Notes: a model not told the origin generated them from the letters alone. DNA of 64,000 nucleotides from Basidiobolus meristosporus CBS 931.73 (GCA_002104905.1 MCFE01000301.1:35545-99544), one strand, 5' to 3'. Shown: positions 21,633 through 33,778, counted from the first letter of the stretch. Program-made: numbers and translations.

Positions 21633-22862
21633 CTAGGCGGAGCCAAGTGCGGCAACCTGCATTGGCTCTTCGGGCTCGAACAGGATCTCGGTATCTTCAT
21701 ATTCTGGTACGTTCTCCAGACATGATTGCTGACGGAAGATATGCAAGTAAGCATCGGTTCCGTAGCCATCCATGGAGACCACATTAAGGTCCCCGCCAAA
21801 GTATCTGGAGATAAGTCTGGCTACCGACAAACCTGGCCCAAATCCAGCCAACGGGATGTCCATACCATAGTTGGTGTTCTTGCCTGCCAAAAAGGAGCCA
21901 TTCTCAGATGGCTCCGAATAGGTGTATCCCCACAAATTGTCAATCTTGGACATGGGGATGCCTCCACCGACATCGGATACTTTGATAGTGACATCCTCAC
22001 CACCAGCGACGATGACTATCTTGACCGGGGGCAAGCGGGTGGAATTTCTGTGGGTTTCGGCAGTTGCCTTGAAGGAGTTCTTCAAGATCTCGAACAAACT
22101 GCGGTGAAGGTATTCCTCGATGTAAAGAGGAGATACGCTGGTGTTCTTTGAGATGATCTCGACCTCGGGCGCTTTGAGGCCATAGTGGGTGGCGCAAACT
22201 CTACGTGCGTCGAAAGCGGCCTTCTTAGCAACATCGAGGGGAGAAACCTTTTCAACAGTGCTGCGTTCATGCTCATGGAGAGACAGATGCTCGCTCAAGA
22301 TGGTTCTGGTTCCCAGAGCCATGGTGTAGTATTTGTCAAAGAACAGCTTCAAGCGTTTATCATTGAGATCGATGCTCTTCTTGGAGATGTCTAACAACTC
22401 CTGAAGCCCGTGGCCGATGGACTGGTTGTTGATCTCTTGTCGATGCTGCAACTCCTGGAGTTGCTCGGTGAATGAGACCTCCTGTACCTGGCACATGGGC
22501 CTTGGTGTTCTGGAGAGCCTAGCGATATCATCCAGCAGGTTCTCGGAAATTCTTCTAAATGTGGGGAGATTGGACATGCCAAAGGGAACGTCACTAGCAT
22601 TGACGATCTTTAGTGTTTGGGTGAGTCTGACTGGCAATTCTTGATGAAGGAATTGTGCGGTCAACAGGGGTTGTGGGTTTTTGCGACATGGTTGCCAAAG
22701 GAGAACAGATGTTGCAGCTACAGCAAAGGAGATGGTAAATATCAATGGAATCCGGGTAGAGAATTGGGCTCAAAAGCTTACCGAGACCCGGGTGATCTTT
22801 GCATTGGCCAGTCTAACAATATGACCTCTGGGGAGAGCCTGAAGTGCAGATGTAGGAATCAT
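21633..22862 (-). CDS. Mitochondrial PDK/BCKDK-type protein kinase
   Basis: The main exon is 22717-21633 (361 codons), preceded by an AG acceptor. By family, it phosphorylates and inactivates the E1 alpha subunit of pyruvate or branched-chain 2-oxoacid dehydrogenase in the mitochondrial matrix. Visible are 'AQFLHQELPVRL', the GHKL ATPase N-box 'LFEILKNSFKATAETH', the G1 box 'SDVGGGIP' (most members have DRGGG), the G2 box 'GFGPGLSVARL' and 'GYGTDAYLHI'. A likely first exon begins at ATG 22862 ('MIPTSALQALPRGHIVRLAN', suited to mitochondrial import). Its strong donor GTAAGC at 22781 is out of phase with the 22717 acceptor, while a weak GTCATA donor would be in phase. The N-terminal junction is unresolved. 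Confidence 0.85.
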
Positions 22863-23720
22863 AGAATTATTAACTACCAGATAGCAGGTGGGAGTATCAA
22901 GTTGTGTGAAAATGATTGCTATGACCGTGCCGTCACTGACTGGAATTTATAACAAATCGAGTATGGCAACCGAATTACCGGGTGAATGTTCAACTTGTTG
23001 GGGAATCGCAATTGCTCACGTTTCATTGATTCTATAGGAAAACTCGAACGTGGTTCGGGACAAATCAAGTGAGTCAAGATTAGAAACGTATGATCGCGAC
23101 CATCCTGATCGATGGATGGATAGTAGGCTGGATGACGTTGGGGTAGAGTGCCGTGTGGGTCCTCATACGACCGTATTGGGTTGAGAGGTGTGATCTTATC
23201 GTTCTAATGATCTACGCTCATTTGGGTAAATTTTCATCACTCAGCTGTTCCCCAGAATCTAGTCTACTTTACACAACAAACTAATCCAATTAACGAGAGT
23301 GAGCAGCATGGATTTTGGAATTAGTTGCCTTTTCTAGGCCTGCCAATACCTGGAGAATATCGATATCACCACATCTGATTAATGCAAAAATAGAGTTGAA
23401 AGGATTGTCATGGAGTATTCTTCAATAGACTCATCTGGATTGTCTTATCAATGACGCGAGGAATGCTCTAGATTCGACTAGTTCTGGCCTTACACGATCT
23501 GGCTCGTCAGCAAAAGATGTCTATTCTTAGGCGTAATTAATCGACCACGGGTATCTATTTGATTGTTTCCGTGGATTGTTTACACAAGTTGTTTACAAAT
23601 CGCCATTATGGATTTTGTGATTAGACCAGTAACTATGTAACACTCCGACTTGAGTTTGAGTGACCAGCTTGGCTCTCACCGCTAGATCTTCGAAAGTGAC
23701 CACAGTCTCCCAGCAGTAGA
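22863..23720. other. Divergent intergenic region upstream of the RdRP
   Basis: About 860 bp between the kinase (-) and the RNA-dependent RNA polymerase (+). No open frame of family character, RNA gene or clear repeat is seen. Confidence 0.45.
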
Positions 23721-26700
23721 ATGAGTGGTTCCATCAAGGTAAGCATGGATTTAACGAGTAGTAAGTTTTATGAGACTGTTGCGAATCCTCTGACAAAACA
23801 ATAGTTTGAACTTAATTGGAGTGCCTTAGAGCTGGGGGTTCCAACGAAACCCTACCGTGGCCCACTCACTTTCAGTTGTATAAGTACGTATGGCCTTCAC
23901 GAGATCGGGATTGTTGCTCGGGGTCTACCCGCTTCCATGGAGCTCGCCGATATAAAGAAATACTTCTCTGCCTGGGGTGACGTTGGAACATGCAGCGTGC
24001 TGAAAAGCAATGGTGCGAGTAAAACCGGGTTTATCAATTTCCGACCACCACCGCTTACTCTAGAATTTATGGACCACGACCAGCAACCCGTTCACCAGGG
24101 TGTGAGAGGTAGAACCCTCGAGATAGACTTCACTTCTCAAACCGCCAAAGACCTGCAGCTGCGAGAAAAAGGGGAGCTGAAGAAGAGAGTCATTTACACC
24201 TCGGCAAATTGCTTCGACATGGGGGCGTTTTTGCGTAGCGGTAGGTTTCTACGGCAATGGAGGGCTACTAACCAATGTCTAGTTGAGATCAACCTGAACA
24301 GGCGGATCATATTTCTGAGGTTTCATCACGAAAATGATGATTACCAAATCGGGATTAGGTTTGGTGATGTCCACCGGCAGATTGTGTTAGATAGCAGCGA
24401 AGAAGACGTGTATGTAATGTACATTCAGACCACACATCCCCCTTTTATGTGGCGCCGACAAGAAGAGCCGGCAAGAAGTACCCCGCGTTCAGACAATTGG
24501 TGCGAGGAGAATTCTTGGGTCCGTGTCCCGTATATTGTTGATCAACGTGATGATAACGATGCAAGAATCAGCATTGGGGATTTTGGTGCGTATCGTGTCT
24601 GTGTTCCTTCCATCAACTCTTATGGCGAGCTGTTCAAGGATTGCATCAACGATCTAATGCGCTTTAATCTTACTTCAAACAAGACCAATGCCTCGATTCC
24701 CTCGGTGGTGGATACGTCGACGCTGCCCGTTATAGATATCCATTCGTCGTTCCCGTTCGAGTTGGCCTACTTGACCGAATGTTTGATCAGAGCGCAAAAG
24801 CTTAGCTTATACAACATATCTGAGGAGTGGGTGGCATTCATAAATGGTCTGGATATAGCGGTTGCTAAGAATGTCCTGATGCGTATGACGGAGGCTCGGG
24901 ATGTAATTGAGGATCCTATGGTGTATTCTCAAAGAGTGTTGCCAGAGCTTTCAAGTATCATGGTCAACCTGAAGGATATCTCTGCGCACAACATATGGGT
25001 CCGTAGAGCTGTTGTCACTCCAAGCAAGATCCATCTTCTGCCACCCACTCTGGAACTATCGAACCGTGTATTGAGGCACTTTCACCAATATCAAGAATCC
25101 TTCATCCGGGTGACCTTTTCTGACGAGCATTTCGAGAAGCTAGGGAGTAGCCGGGAGTTGTATCAAACCCTATTGGATCGTTTCGAGGAGGTTTTGACTG
25201 AAGGTTTTGATGTCGCCAATCGTCATTACCGGTTCCTAGCCTTCTCCTCCTCACAACTCCGCGAGCACAGCTGTTGGTTTTTTGCTGATACGCCGGATGG
25301 CATGGACGTCAACGTTATTCGTGGGTGGATGGGGGATTTCAGCGAAATCAAGAACGTGGCTAAACAGGCTGCGCGCATGGGGCAGTGTTTCTCTAGCACC
25401 CGCGCGGTGAAGATTCTAACCAAAAAGCAGATCAAGGAGATACCGGATATAACTCGCAACCGCTACATCTTCTCCGATGGCATAGGCAAGATCGCCATGT
25501 CGTTGGCTACTGAGATTGCTAGCATATACAATCGTGACATCATCCCCGGCGCGTTTCAGATTCGCCTTGGTGGCTATAAGGGGGTTCTCGCAGTTGCACC
25601 CGACGACGAAATGGACGGCTACTTAGTCCACCTGCGTCCAAGCCAATTGAAATTCAAATCTGACCATACTGCACTGGAAATCATCAGGACTGCTGAATAT
25701 ATACCAGCTTATCTCAACCGACAAATCATTGTGCTGTTGACCACCCTGGGGGTCCCTGACCAGGTGTTCGTGGACATGCATGAGAAGTTCCTGCAAGAAG
25801 TGGATGGGATCCTCAGCAACGAGGGATTGTCCTTGAAATTGCTGGCTCTTCACTACAGTTCAAGCTGGGTGAGTGACGTTTTAAGGAAGATGGTGCTTTC
25901 CGGATTTCTGAGGCTAGGAGACACCTTTACCAAGAATTTATTGAGCTTACTTAAGGTCCAGGTTCTGAAAGACATCAAGGAGCGCGCTAGGATACCGATC
26001 GAGCAGGGTGCTCATCTGACAGGTGTTCTAGATGAGACAAACACCTTACGAGAAAATCAAGTGGCTGTTCGTTTCACCGACCCTCACGATCCCAGTACTA
26101 TTAGAAGCTATGTGGGGCCAGTGTTGGTGCTCCGAAGTCCATGTTTGCATCCAGGAGATGTACATATGGCCGAAGCCGTAGATTGCCCCCAGTTGCATTC
26201 TCTTGTCAATTGTATTGCTTTTTCTACGCAAGGCAGAAGGGATCTTCCTAGTCAATGCAGTGGAGGTGATCTTGACGGTGACACGTACATGGCTATATGG
26301 GACGAACGTCTGTTTCCACTACAAGAGAAGCACCCGTCGAGTAACGCTAGTCAGGAGGAGATATCCGATCAAGAGATAACAATCAGAGATACCGTGGATT
26401 TCTTCCTCAATTACATTATCACCGACAACCTGGGTGAGATTGCCAATTCCCACCTAGCCTGGGCCGACCAGACACCGGAATCTGCATTATCGGTTCAGTG
26501 CGTTCTACTGTCACAACTGCATGACCAAGCAGTGGATTTCATCAAAACCGGAGTTCCTGCGGAGATGGTCTCCTCACTACGCCCGAGTGTCTGGCCGGAT
26601 TTCATGAACAAGCTGCCTAGAAAATCATACGAGTCCACGAAAGCTCTGGGCGTAATGTACAGAAGTGGTGCCAAGAGGCTAAGCCGCAATTTCAAGCACA

Positions 26701-27221
26701 CCGGCGACCTAGCGGTTTGTTTCGACGAGAAGCTGGTTGTGCCTGGGTACGAAGCGTACATAGTGGAGGCCAGACGGTTGAAGCATGAATACGATATAAT
26801 CCTCAGAGATCTGATGAACCAGTATGAAATCAAGACCGAGGGTGAGGTGATCTCGGGGTATATCCAGACCTTCCCATCGATGGCGAGCCGTAAAAAAGAT
26901 AAGTTCGTCCTTAGAGAAACCCTCGGGAACGTGGTCAACGCTATATGGAAAGCCTTTCGGGAGAAATTCGACGACTTTTCAGCCGCTGCTGCCGATGACC
27001 AATGGCGCAGGAGAAAAGCCAGTGCCTGGTACTATGTGACATGTCATCCAGACGAAATCGAGCTACAGAAGAATAGGGAATATTGGGGAGTTGATGATAC
27101 AGACACCCCGGTGGCCTGTGCGACAATCATGCACAGGCAGGACGAAAAGCCGACATTCCTCTCGTTTCCCTGGATTGTTCACGATATATTGCGGCTGATC
27201 TTGGAGTCAGAGAATCTTTAA
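23721..27221 (+). CDS. RNA-dependent RNA polymerase with N-terminal RRM
   Basis: Exon 1 (23721-23738, 'MSGSIK') splices over a 66-nt intron to one long exon, 23805-27221; 1144 aa. A cellular RdRP of the RNA-silencing type (QDE-1/RDR), making dsRNA from single-stranded templates. The N-terminus carries an RRM-like fold ('HEIGIVARGLPAS', 'VGTCSVLKSNGASKTGFINF'). The core shows 'FSDGIGKIAMSLA', 'AFQIRLGGYKGVLAVAP' and 'RSPCLHPGDV'. The catalytic loop is 'CSGGDLDGDTYMAIWD' with the three Asp at about 828, 830 and 832. The frame continues upstream of the internal ATG at 23937, which is why exon 1 is placed at 23721. It is intact, and sits upstream of a cluster rich in inverted repeats. Confidence 0.93.
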
Positions 27222-27297
27222 TCATCCATTAAACAAGGTGTATGATATATGTACAGAGATATAAATCGTGAATACAAGGAGTCTATCAATGCGTGTG

Positions 27298-28738
27298 TTA
27301 TGCGCCCTCTTCTGATGGCCCAATATGGAGCAAAGAATGGAATGCTATAGGAAGATGGGTGTCAACGTGGGTGAATGAAATGGGCATCGGGGTAGTACTT
27401 ACGTTGTCGACAAATTGGGCATTTGCTGCTCTGACATCTCAAAACCTCCGCGCATTCCTTGCACAAGCACATGTGTCGACATGGCAGGACCGTAGTGTCG
27501 CGGGGGTCCGACATACAGATGACACATTCGCGGGCGGAGTTGCTTTCGTTTGTATCCGAAGTGTCTGGATGCGGTGAAGATTCTGAATACCCGTATATTT
27601 CTTGTAGGATAAAGGAGGCACCGTTCATCTAGTGCATTCAAGGGTAGTTAGTTTCAAGAAGAAAAGGGTTCAGTTTATGGAGTACCTTGATCTTCTGTTT
27701 GAGTGGCTGGGTATCGTATACTCCACTGCTATTTACTGTCAACGTTGCAAATGTCGACAGTACATCAGGGACTGTGTCTGGATAAGGTGGGTTGGTTGGA
27801 TTGTTTGATACCACAGCGTTGGCTAGAGATACGTACCATCGGAAGTAACCGCTTCTAAAACAATTATCAGGGGATAGTACTCGCTACTCTGGCTGGCGGA
27901 ACTAGCCCCGTCTTCAATGACGATGCTATCCAGGACTGGCTCTTTGATTTCCACTTCGACGTCGCTCTCACTGCCTTGGTGGCTCTCTGGTTTCGGTGAA
28001 TCCATATTTTTTGGTGTATTCATAACCAGATCATCCGGTTGAAACTTGGTAACATTCAGCAATTGATCACTAGGCAAAGAGAAGTTTTGATTCAATCCTT
28101 TGGGGAACTCGTATGTCTGAAGGGTTTGTGACGGGTATTTGAGATGATAGCTATGGTGCAAGATGTGAGTGAACAGTCGACCTCCTGAACTTCCAAGAGT
28201 GACTATTTACCGAACACTGGCTTCCCCGTCCTCCCAAATTTCTTTAGCGCACCAATAGAGCTTAATTCTGCAAGGATACAAAGAATCAAACTTGAATTGA
28301 AGACTATATCTAATTCCAGTTACTCCATTCTCGTCTTGGAGATCTGTTTGAATAAGCTTCATGCTAGAGAGAAGGAGATTCACGCTTGCGTGAAATACTG
28401 TGCAGGAGGTCTTGATATGGTGAGTTTAGTACGAGTAATTCAGTATAGCACCTATGAAAAAGTACTACCTCTCGACCCAACGAATCATTTTGTTCAGCGA
28501 CGGTGCTTGTACCCTCCCCGTTTGCCTGGGTTCCTGGGTCTCTTTGTTGAGTGCTATCGTCGGGCAGGGCAAAATGAGGCCCAAAATATAACGCCTGAGA
28601 CAAGGAAAGATCCGCGATTTCTGGCATTCTGAAATTTTCCCCTTCCCCGTCATTATTGTTACTAGGCTGTTCCCTAGGAGGATGATAAAAAAGAGAACGG
28701 ATTCGCGCCGACAAATTGTCTAAAGTAGTATTGGGCAT
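27298..28738 (-). CDS. MGRN1/LUL-type RING E3 ubiquitin ligase
   Basis: Six exons: 28738-28469, 28410-28211, 28150-27837, 27771-27686, 27628-27403 and 27344-27298; phases agree; 380 aa. Related to mahogunin (MGRN1) and plant LOG2/LUL ligases, which act on endosomal or membrane targets. The conserved order is: the 'SVNLLLSSMKLI' segment, the beta-rich 'GIRYSLQFKFDS' region, 'YYPLIIVLEAVTSDG', 'QPLKQKIK', 'ASFILQEIYGY', then a C-terminal RING 'ECVICMSDPRDTTVLPCRHMC' ... 'CPICRQ'. The last intron (27345-27402) must be removed to reach 'PFHSLLHIGPSEEGA', matching the family's 'CPICR.PF..LL.I'. The tail is much shorter than in animal MGRN1. It lacks an obvious N-terminal Met-Gly myristoylation start. 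Confidence 0.86.
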
Positions 28739-29126
28739 TTTACTTGTGGAAGGGACTATGCAGCAGGTTGAGGGCAAGTGAGAAACCTATTCTTGGTATA
28801 TATCTCGTCTATTCTGAATGTGACGCCCACATTGTCCACGATTTACAATTAATCATGTAGAACTCATACCCCCTAAGTGAGTATCAATTCGAGAAATCCC
28901 ATTATAATTTGACGTAAAAACGGTGACCATCCTGACTATAGGCGGAATATTATACCAAAGCTGAATTCAAGGTTTTAGTTCTCTGAAGTTAAAGAAATTT
29001 AGAAATGAGATTTGTTCCGATTATGGATATTCCCCTTCAGCCATACATGATATATGAAAATCATTCGTTCACACTCAATGTTGATAGATCGTTTTATTTA
29101 CATGCAAATATGGTCGATATTTGCTT
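28739..29126. other. Intergenic, start of the CsbD array
   Basis: No gene is seen. TTTATTTACATG near 29093-29104 is the reverse complement of the conserved TGTAAATAAA 3' element that follows the stop of most CsbD copies, here serving the first (minus) copy. Confidence 0.5.
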
Positions 29127-29418
29127 TTAATTCGAGTTAATGTTCATTCTTGCATCACCTTTGGTGGCTCCAGCTTTCCCCTCGGCTTGCATCTGCTCAT
29201 TGCCAATGGCTGAGCCTACGGTGTCCTTGACATTGACCCTTCAACTTCTCACCAGCTCCTTGGGCGTATCCTTGGGCTTGGGCTGCCTTGTACTCGGCAT
29301 CAGCTTGAGCTTGCTTGGCTGCTCCTTCGGCCTTCATTTGCTCGTTTCCAATAACGTTTCCGGCGGTTTCTTGGACGTAACCAGTGGCGTATTTGATGTT
29401 AGCGTTAACTTTATCCAT
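29127..29418 (-). pseudogene. CsbD-like copy 1, frameshifted
   Basis: Begins like the intact copies (MDKVNANIKYATGYVQ, then NVIGNEQMKAEG) but has one extra base at about 29236. This shifts the frame in 'GEKLKG' and leads to an early stop. Downstream DNA still matches the second half of the family in the original frame up to TAA at 29127-29129, so the break is recent. Confidence 0.85.
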
Positions 29419-29846
29419 GTTCAAATGTTATCAATTAGATGATTTTGCTTCTGCAGTTCTTCGGCTCTTTCATTTTATAAGGCCTTCCCCGAAGATCTAT
29501 GACGAAATCGTCTGGGTATTTCATGATGTCAATGTATGAAATTTTCATTAAAAATGATGGAAGAGTTTGTAAGTTTTGATACTGGTTTCACATAAATTTA
29601 AGCCTCCATTCGATCAAAGCGATGCTTTTGGTATGGTGTATATGTTGATGCTTCCAAGTAAGTAGAACCACTTTGATGGTCATCATGGATTGTGATTTGT
29701 GCTTACGCGGTATAGACGCATCGGCTCATATAATCGAAATGATTTAATGTTGTTCCTTTGAAGTATACATAATCTCATTTAACCTCCACCACAACGCATT
29801 ATATTTCACAATTCTTATTTATTTACATGAACTTCGTGTCAAGATT

Positions 29847-30137
29847 TTAGTTGGCATTGAGATTCATTCTGGCATCCCCTTTAGTAGCACCGGCCTTTCC
29901 TTCAGCCTGCATCTGCTCATTACCAATGGCTGAGCCTACAGTGTCCTTTACATTACCCTTCAGCTTCTCACCAGCTCCTTGGGCGTATCCTTGGGCCTGG
30001 GCTGCCTTGTACTCGGCATCAGCTTGAGATTGTTTGGCTGCTCCTTCGGCCTTCATTTGCTCGTTTCCAATGATACTACCAGCGGTTTCCTGAACATAAC
30101 CAGCGGCGTATTTAGCATTAGCGTTGACTTTATCCAT
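29847..30137 (-). CDS. CsbD-like protein, copy 2
   Basis: Intact 96-aa, intronless member and a useful reference for the family. Each protein is two copies of a CsbD-like module: 'GYVQETAGS.IGNEQMKAEG' and 'GNVKDTVGSAIGNEQMQAEG', separated by an Ala/Gln-rich helix (QADAEYKAAQAQGYAQGAGEKLK). It is hydrophilic, has no signal peptide, and is small and Ala/Gly/Lys/Gln-rich. CsbD proteins in bacteria are sigma-B stress-induced proteins of unknown biochemistry, and fungi have related small proteins. Copy 2 differs from the consensus by 'NAKYAAGY', 'AAKQSQAD' and the end 'ARMNLNAN'. Its promoter is unlike those of the later pairs. Confidence 0.9.
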   Translation of the reverse strand: MDKVNANAKYAAGYVQETAGSIIGNEQMKAEGAAKQSQADAEYKAAQAQGYAQGAGEKLKGNVKDTVGSAIGNEQMQAEGKAGATKGDARMNLNAN

Positions 30138-30534
30138 GTTGCTTTATAGAGGGGATATGGTTTGTTTCTAACCTTTCTACTCACAGCAGAACATAATTTA
30201 TATCTTTAGCAACCGAGTTAAGAGTAACTTGATATTGATACACCAATGATTCATTTTTTCATATTTATCTCTATTAAGGATATACTAGTGATGTCAGACA
30301 TACGATTGTCTGTTTCATCTAGCACCTCGATACCATATTAACATAGATAAGTTGCGTCAAGACGATTTGACGTCAGCAATACACGCGCTAAGGTAATCTA
30401 GACTAAGTGATGTGTGAGTGAAAAATGTATCAATAGATCATTGCCTATAGGCTGGATCTATATAAGACTGGCAAGATGAGAGGGGAACACATATAACATA
30501 ATCCTCCCCGCACTCATTGCAAAAACAGCTCGCT

Positions 30535-30825
30535 ATGGATAAGGTCAACGCTAACATCAAGTACGCTACCGGTTACGCCCAAGAAACTGCTGGAAACGTT
30601 CTCGGAAACGAGCAAATGAAGGCCGAAGGAGCAGCCAAGCAGGCCCAAGCTGATGCCGAGTACAAGGCAGCCCAGGCCCAAGGATACGCCCAAGGAGCTG
30701 GTGAGAAGCTGAAGGGCAATGTCAAGGACACCGTAGGCTCAGCCATTGGCAACGAACAGATGCAAGCTGAAGGCAAGGCAGGAGCTACCAAGGGAGATGC
30801 TAGAATGAACATTAATTCTAATTGA
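30535..30825 (+). CDS. CsbD-like protein, copy 3
   Basis: Intact 96 aa with variants 'GYAQETAGNVLG' and the end 'GDARMNINSN'. A full TGACGTCA lies at 30368-30375, 160 nt upstream of the ATG, and TGTAAATAAA follows the stop near 30851. With copy 4 it forms a convergent pair that reappears as copies 22 and 23. Confidence 0.9.
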   Translation: MDKVNANIKYATGYAQETAGNVLGNEQMKAEGAAKQAQADAEYKAAQAQGYAQGAGEKLKGNVKDTVGSAIGNEQMQAEGKAGATKGDARMNINSN

Positions 30826-31216
30826 AACCAGCAATATATACCAAATTCAATGTAAATAAAAGTGTGAATCTACTTAACTTCATAAATCTTGACGACAAGT
30901 ATATCATGGCTATTAAAATGAATATATCACACTGATAATACTCATGCATGTCAACTTCTGTGACATATGAGTTCTTTCAGTAGATATACAAGAGATCATG
31001 TATAACTCGAATTTAACTATTCCCTTTATATGTGGTAATATACGTGATCATAAAATTTCAAGTGGAAGACGTAGAAAATCCAATCATCGCATGCCAAAAA
31101 ATCTCAGAGTAATGGAAGACAAAGGCCCATTTATTTTCAATTATAGATCATTACTCAGATGTAGCTAATAAAAATTTAACTATATATACACACATTACTC
31201 CGGTTACGAGAGTAAC

Positions 31217-31507
31217 CTAATCTGAGTTGAGATTCATTCTAGCATCTCCCTTGGTAGCTCCTGCCTTGCCTTCAGCTTGCATCTGTTCGTTGCCAATGGC
31301 TGAGCCAACAGTGTCCTTAACATTGCCCTTCAGCTTCTCACCAGCTCCTTGAGCGTATCCTTGGGCCTGAGCTGCCTTGTACTCGGCATCAGCTTGAGCC
31401 TGCTTGGCTGCTCCTTCAGCCTGCATCTGTTCGTTTCCGAGAACACTTCCGGCGGTCTCTTGGACGTAACCAGTGGCGTACTTGATGTTGGCGTTGACCT
31501 TATCCAT
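31217..31507 (-). CDS. CsbD-like protein, copy 4
   Basis: Intact 96 aa, 'SVLGNEQMQAEG' and end 'GDARMNLNSD'. About 230 bp upstream of its start is almost the same as upstream of copy 23 (13.6 kb away), including a TATATAGG-like box (minus strand, near 31573). Confidence 0.9.
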   Translation of the reverse strand: MDKVNANIKYATGYVQETAGSVLGNEQMQAEGAAKQAQADAEYKAAQAQGYAQGAGEKLKGNVKDTVGSAIGNEQMQAEGKAGATKGDARMNLNSD

Positions 31508-32002
31508 GTTGACTTGTTTGCTTTGAAGAGTATGTAAATTATTATCAAACCTCGCTGGAATATTGCCAACCTTATATAGGTCTACATACACGCTAAGCTG
31601 CTTACTGTAATTAGCAACTCGCGTAAATTAATGACGCTATGTTCCTGGGTATCGTATGATTGACATCAACTATACCTCTTATGGAAATGATCTCGATGCT
31701 GTCCAAGTTACAAATGGTGATTGCTCACTCTATACAGAGATGCTAAGTTTCAGGTCGGAGAGCTGGGGCTCTAGAAAATGCGAAGCCTCTATGTTTCCAA
31801 CACACCATCGTACACCATACAAGGGCTGGTAGGGTTTTTTATATAATCCACATAATTACGGTCCTGACAGTATAGTTGGATATAGTGACACAGACGGTCC
31901 ATTAGCCATATACCAGTTAGAAATTCGAGTTTATATAACGAATGAATGCTAGTTAAGTTGGATCAACAGGTGTATTTACACAGAAACTATTTTGAACATA
32001 AT

Positions 32003-32293
32003 CTAGTCGGAGTTGAGATTCATTCTGGCCTCTCCCTTGGTGGCTCCGGCCTTTCCTTCAGCTTGCATCTGCTCGTTGCCGATGGCTGAGCCTACGGTGT
32101 CCTTGACATTGCCCTTCAGCTTCTCACCAGCTCCTTGAGCGTATCCTTGGGCCTGGGCTGCCTTGTATTCGGCATCAGCTTGGGCCTGCTTGGCTGCTCC
32201 TTCGGCTTGCATTTGCTCATTTCCGATGACATTTCCAGCGGTCTCCTGAACGTAGCCAGTGGCGTACTTGATGTTAGCATTGACTTTATCCAT
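32003..32293 (-). CDS. CsbD-like protein, copy 5
   Basis: Intact 96 aa, 'NVIGNEQMQAEG', end 'GEARMNLNSD'. It is divergent to pseudogene copy 6, with TGACGTCA at 32464-32471 between them. Confidence 0.9.
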   Translation of the reverse strand: MDKVNANIKYATGYVQETAGNVIGNEQMQAEGAAKQAQADAEYKAAQAQGYAQGAGEKLKGNVKDTVGSAIGNEQMQAEGKAGATKGEARMNLNSD

Positions 32294-32557
32294 GGCGAAT
32301 TTTTTGGTACGGGACTAGAGGTGCAGAGAACTTTGCGTATGCAACTTCAAGAATCTTGATAGTCTTATATAGAGCTGGGTTAGTAGCAATGATTCACCCA
32401 TTTACTACGCATTCACATGCCTACCAACCTAGATTCATTGAGATTGATTGTAATAAAGCAATTTGACGTCAACAATTGCTGATGTCATCCATCTCATTAT
32501 CAGATTTGAACTTTCATCACCAACACTATCATAAGAAATCACAAAAAAGAACTCCTC

Positions 32558-32695
32558 ATGGATAGTCCACGCTAACATCAAGTACAATGATACTTGATCT
32601 ACAAGACCGCCGAAAATGTCTTCAGAAAAGACCGAACACAAGCCGAGGGTGCATTTAGGCATGCCCACGCTACAGTGCGTGCCAAGGAGTCGGTG
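32558..32695 (+). pseudogene. CsbD-like copy 6, decayed fragment
   Basis: ATG GAT is followed by a 2-nt loss and an immediate in-frame stop. Nucleotide similarity to the family ('GCTAACATCAAGTAC', 'GACCGCCGAAAATGTC', 'GCCAAGGAG') continues with many changes to about 32695 and then stops. It still faces a TGACGTCA-bearing promoter. Confidence 0.7.
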
Positions 32696-32927
32696 AGTGA
32701 CATGAATATGGTTCACAATCGATTTTATTTTCATAAATTTCCTCTGTATTGGATAAATAAACAACCGGCATGCTGTCATATGATGCGATGGTTTATACTA
32801 CACCACCAACTCCACTATACTCGATTGACACTTGGATAAACTAATGTGTTGGTGGACACCTCAATACTACTGGTAACCATGACTTTTTATTTACAATGGT
32901 AACATTTGGCAGGAAATAACTCGAGGT

Positions 32928-33218
32928 TTAATCAGAGTTGAGGTTCATTCTAGCCTCTCCCTTGGTGGCACCGGCTTTGCCTTCAGCTTGCATCTGCTCG
33001 TTACCAATGACTGATCCTACAGTATCCTTGACATTGCCCTTTAGTTTCTCACCAGCTCCTTGGGCATATCCCTGGGCCTGAGCTGCCTTGTACTCAGCAT
33101 CGGCTTGGGCTTGCTTGGCTGCTCCTTCGGCTTGCATCTGCTCGTTTCCGAGAACACTTCCGGCAGTCTCCTGAACGTAACCAGTGGCGTACTTGATGTT
33201 GGCGTTAACTTTGTCCAT
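32928..33218 (-). CDS. CsbD-like protein, copy 7
   Basis: Intact 96 aa. The second module reads 'DTVGSVIGNEQMQ' instead of 'SAIGN'. Its promoter has no full TGACGTCA in the first 250 bp, so it may be regulated differently from the paired copies. Confidence 0.88.
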   Translation of the reverse strand: MDKVNANIKYATGYVQETAGSVLGNEQMQAEGAAKQAQADAEYKAAQAQGYAQGAGEKLKGNVKDTVGSVIGNEQMQAEGKAGATKGEARMNLNSD

Positions 33219-33778
33219 GATAATTCGGCGTGAAGTGTTTGTTGAATGACATTTGCTCGTCCAAAGCTCCTTATTTATAAGATGGTTCCATACGATGTGA
33301 TTCGATATATAGAACATATCCGGTAGTTGACACGTAAGTTATTGCACTCATTTTCATATGATATACCGGAGTTCGAAGCCATCCTCAAACGAATGATTAA
33401 AATCACAGTACCGTGGTACAGGAGTGTGACGTAGCAGTGCGATCTAGAGACAGTTGAAATGGTCTCCAAGTACAATGAGCTTCGGCTTCTAGTTTAATGA
33501 AGGGAGTCCGTTCGCCACTGCATTAAAGAAATAGGAAACCATTACGTGTCATTCGAATTCCTGAAATCGATTGGCAACGGCGAATCGAGTCATCGTCATC
33601 TCATAGCAATAATAGAAACGAATGATCTCACACCTGCAACGTCATACATGAATGTTAAGAATCGATTGACCCTCAGCTCTGGCATGAATACATGCATTTA
33701 CCAAAGGTACAAGGTTATATAAGAAAATGAATCTACTGCTCGCTCTGACATTGTAAGCTGTTAGCAGTCCGGAATAAC

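Noticed and set aside
29140-29442. Long hydrophobic ORFs antisense to CsbD copies (e.g. 'SLGCLVLGISLSLLGCSF')
   Set aside because: They are mirror frames of the conserved Ala/Gln-rich coding strand and appear at every copy because the genes are duplicated.
32435-32779. 114-codon minus-strand ORF over pseudogene copy 6
   Set aside because: It runs antisense through the decayed CsbD copy and its promoter; composition and content fit chance.
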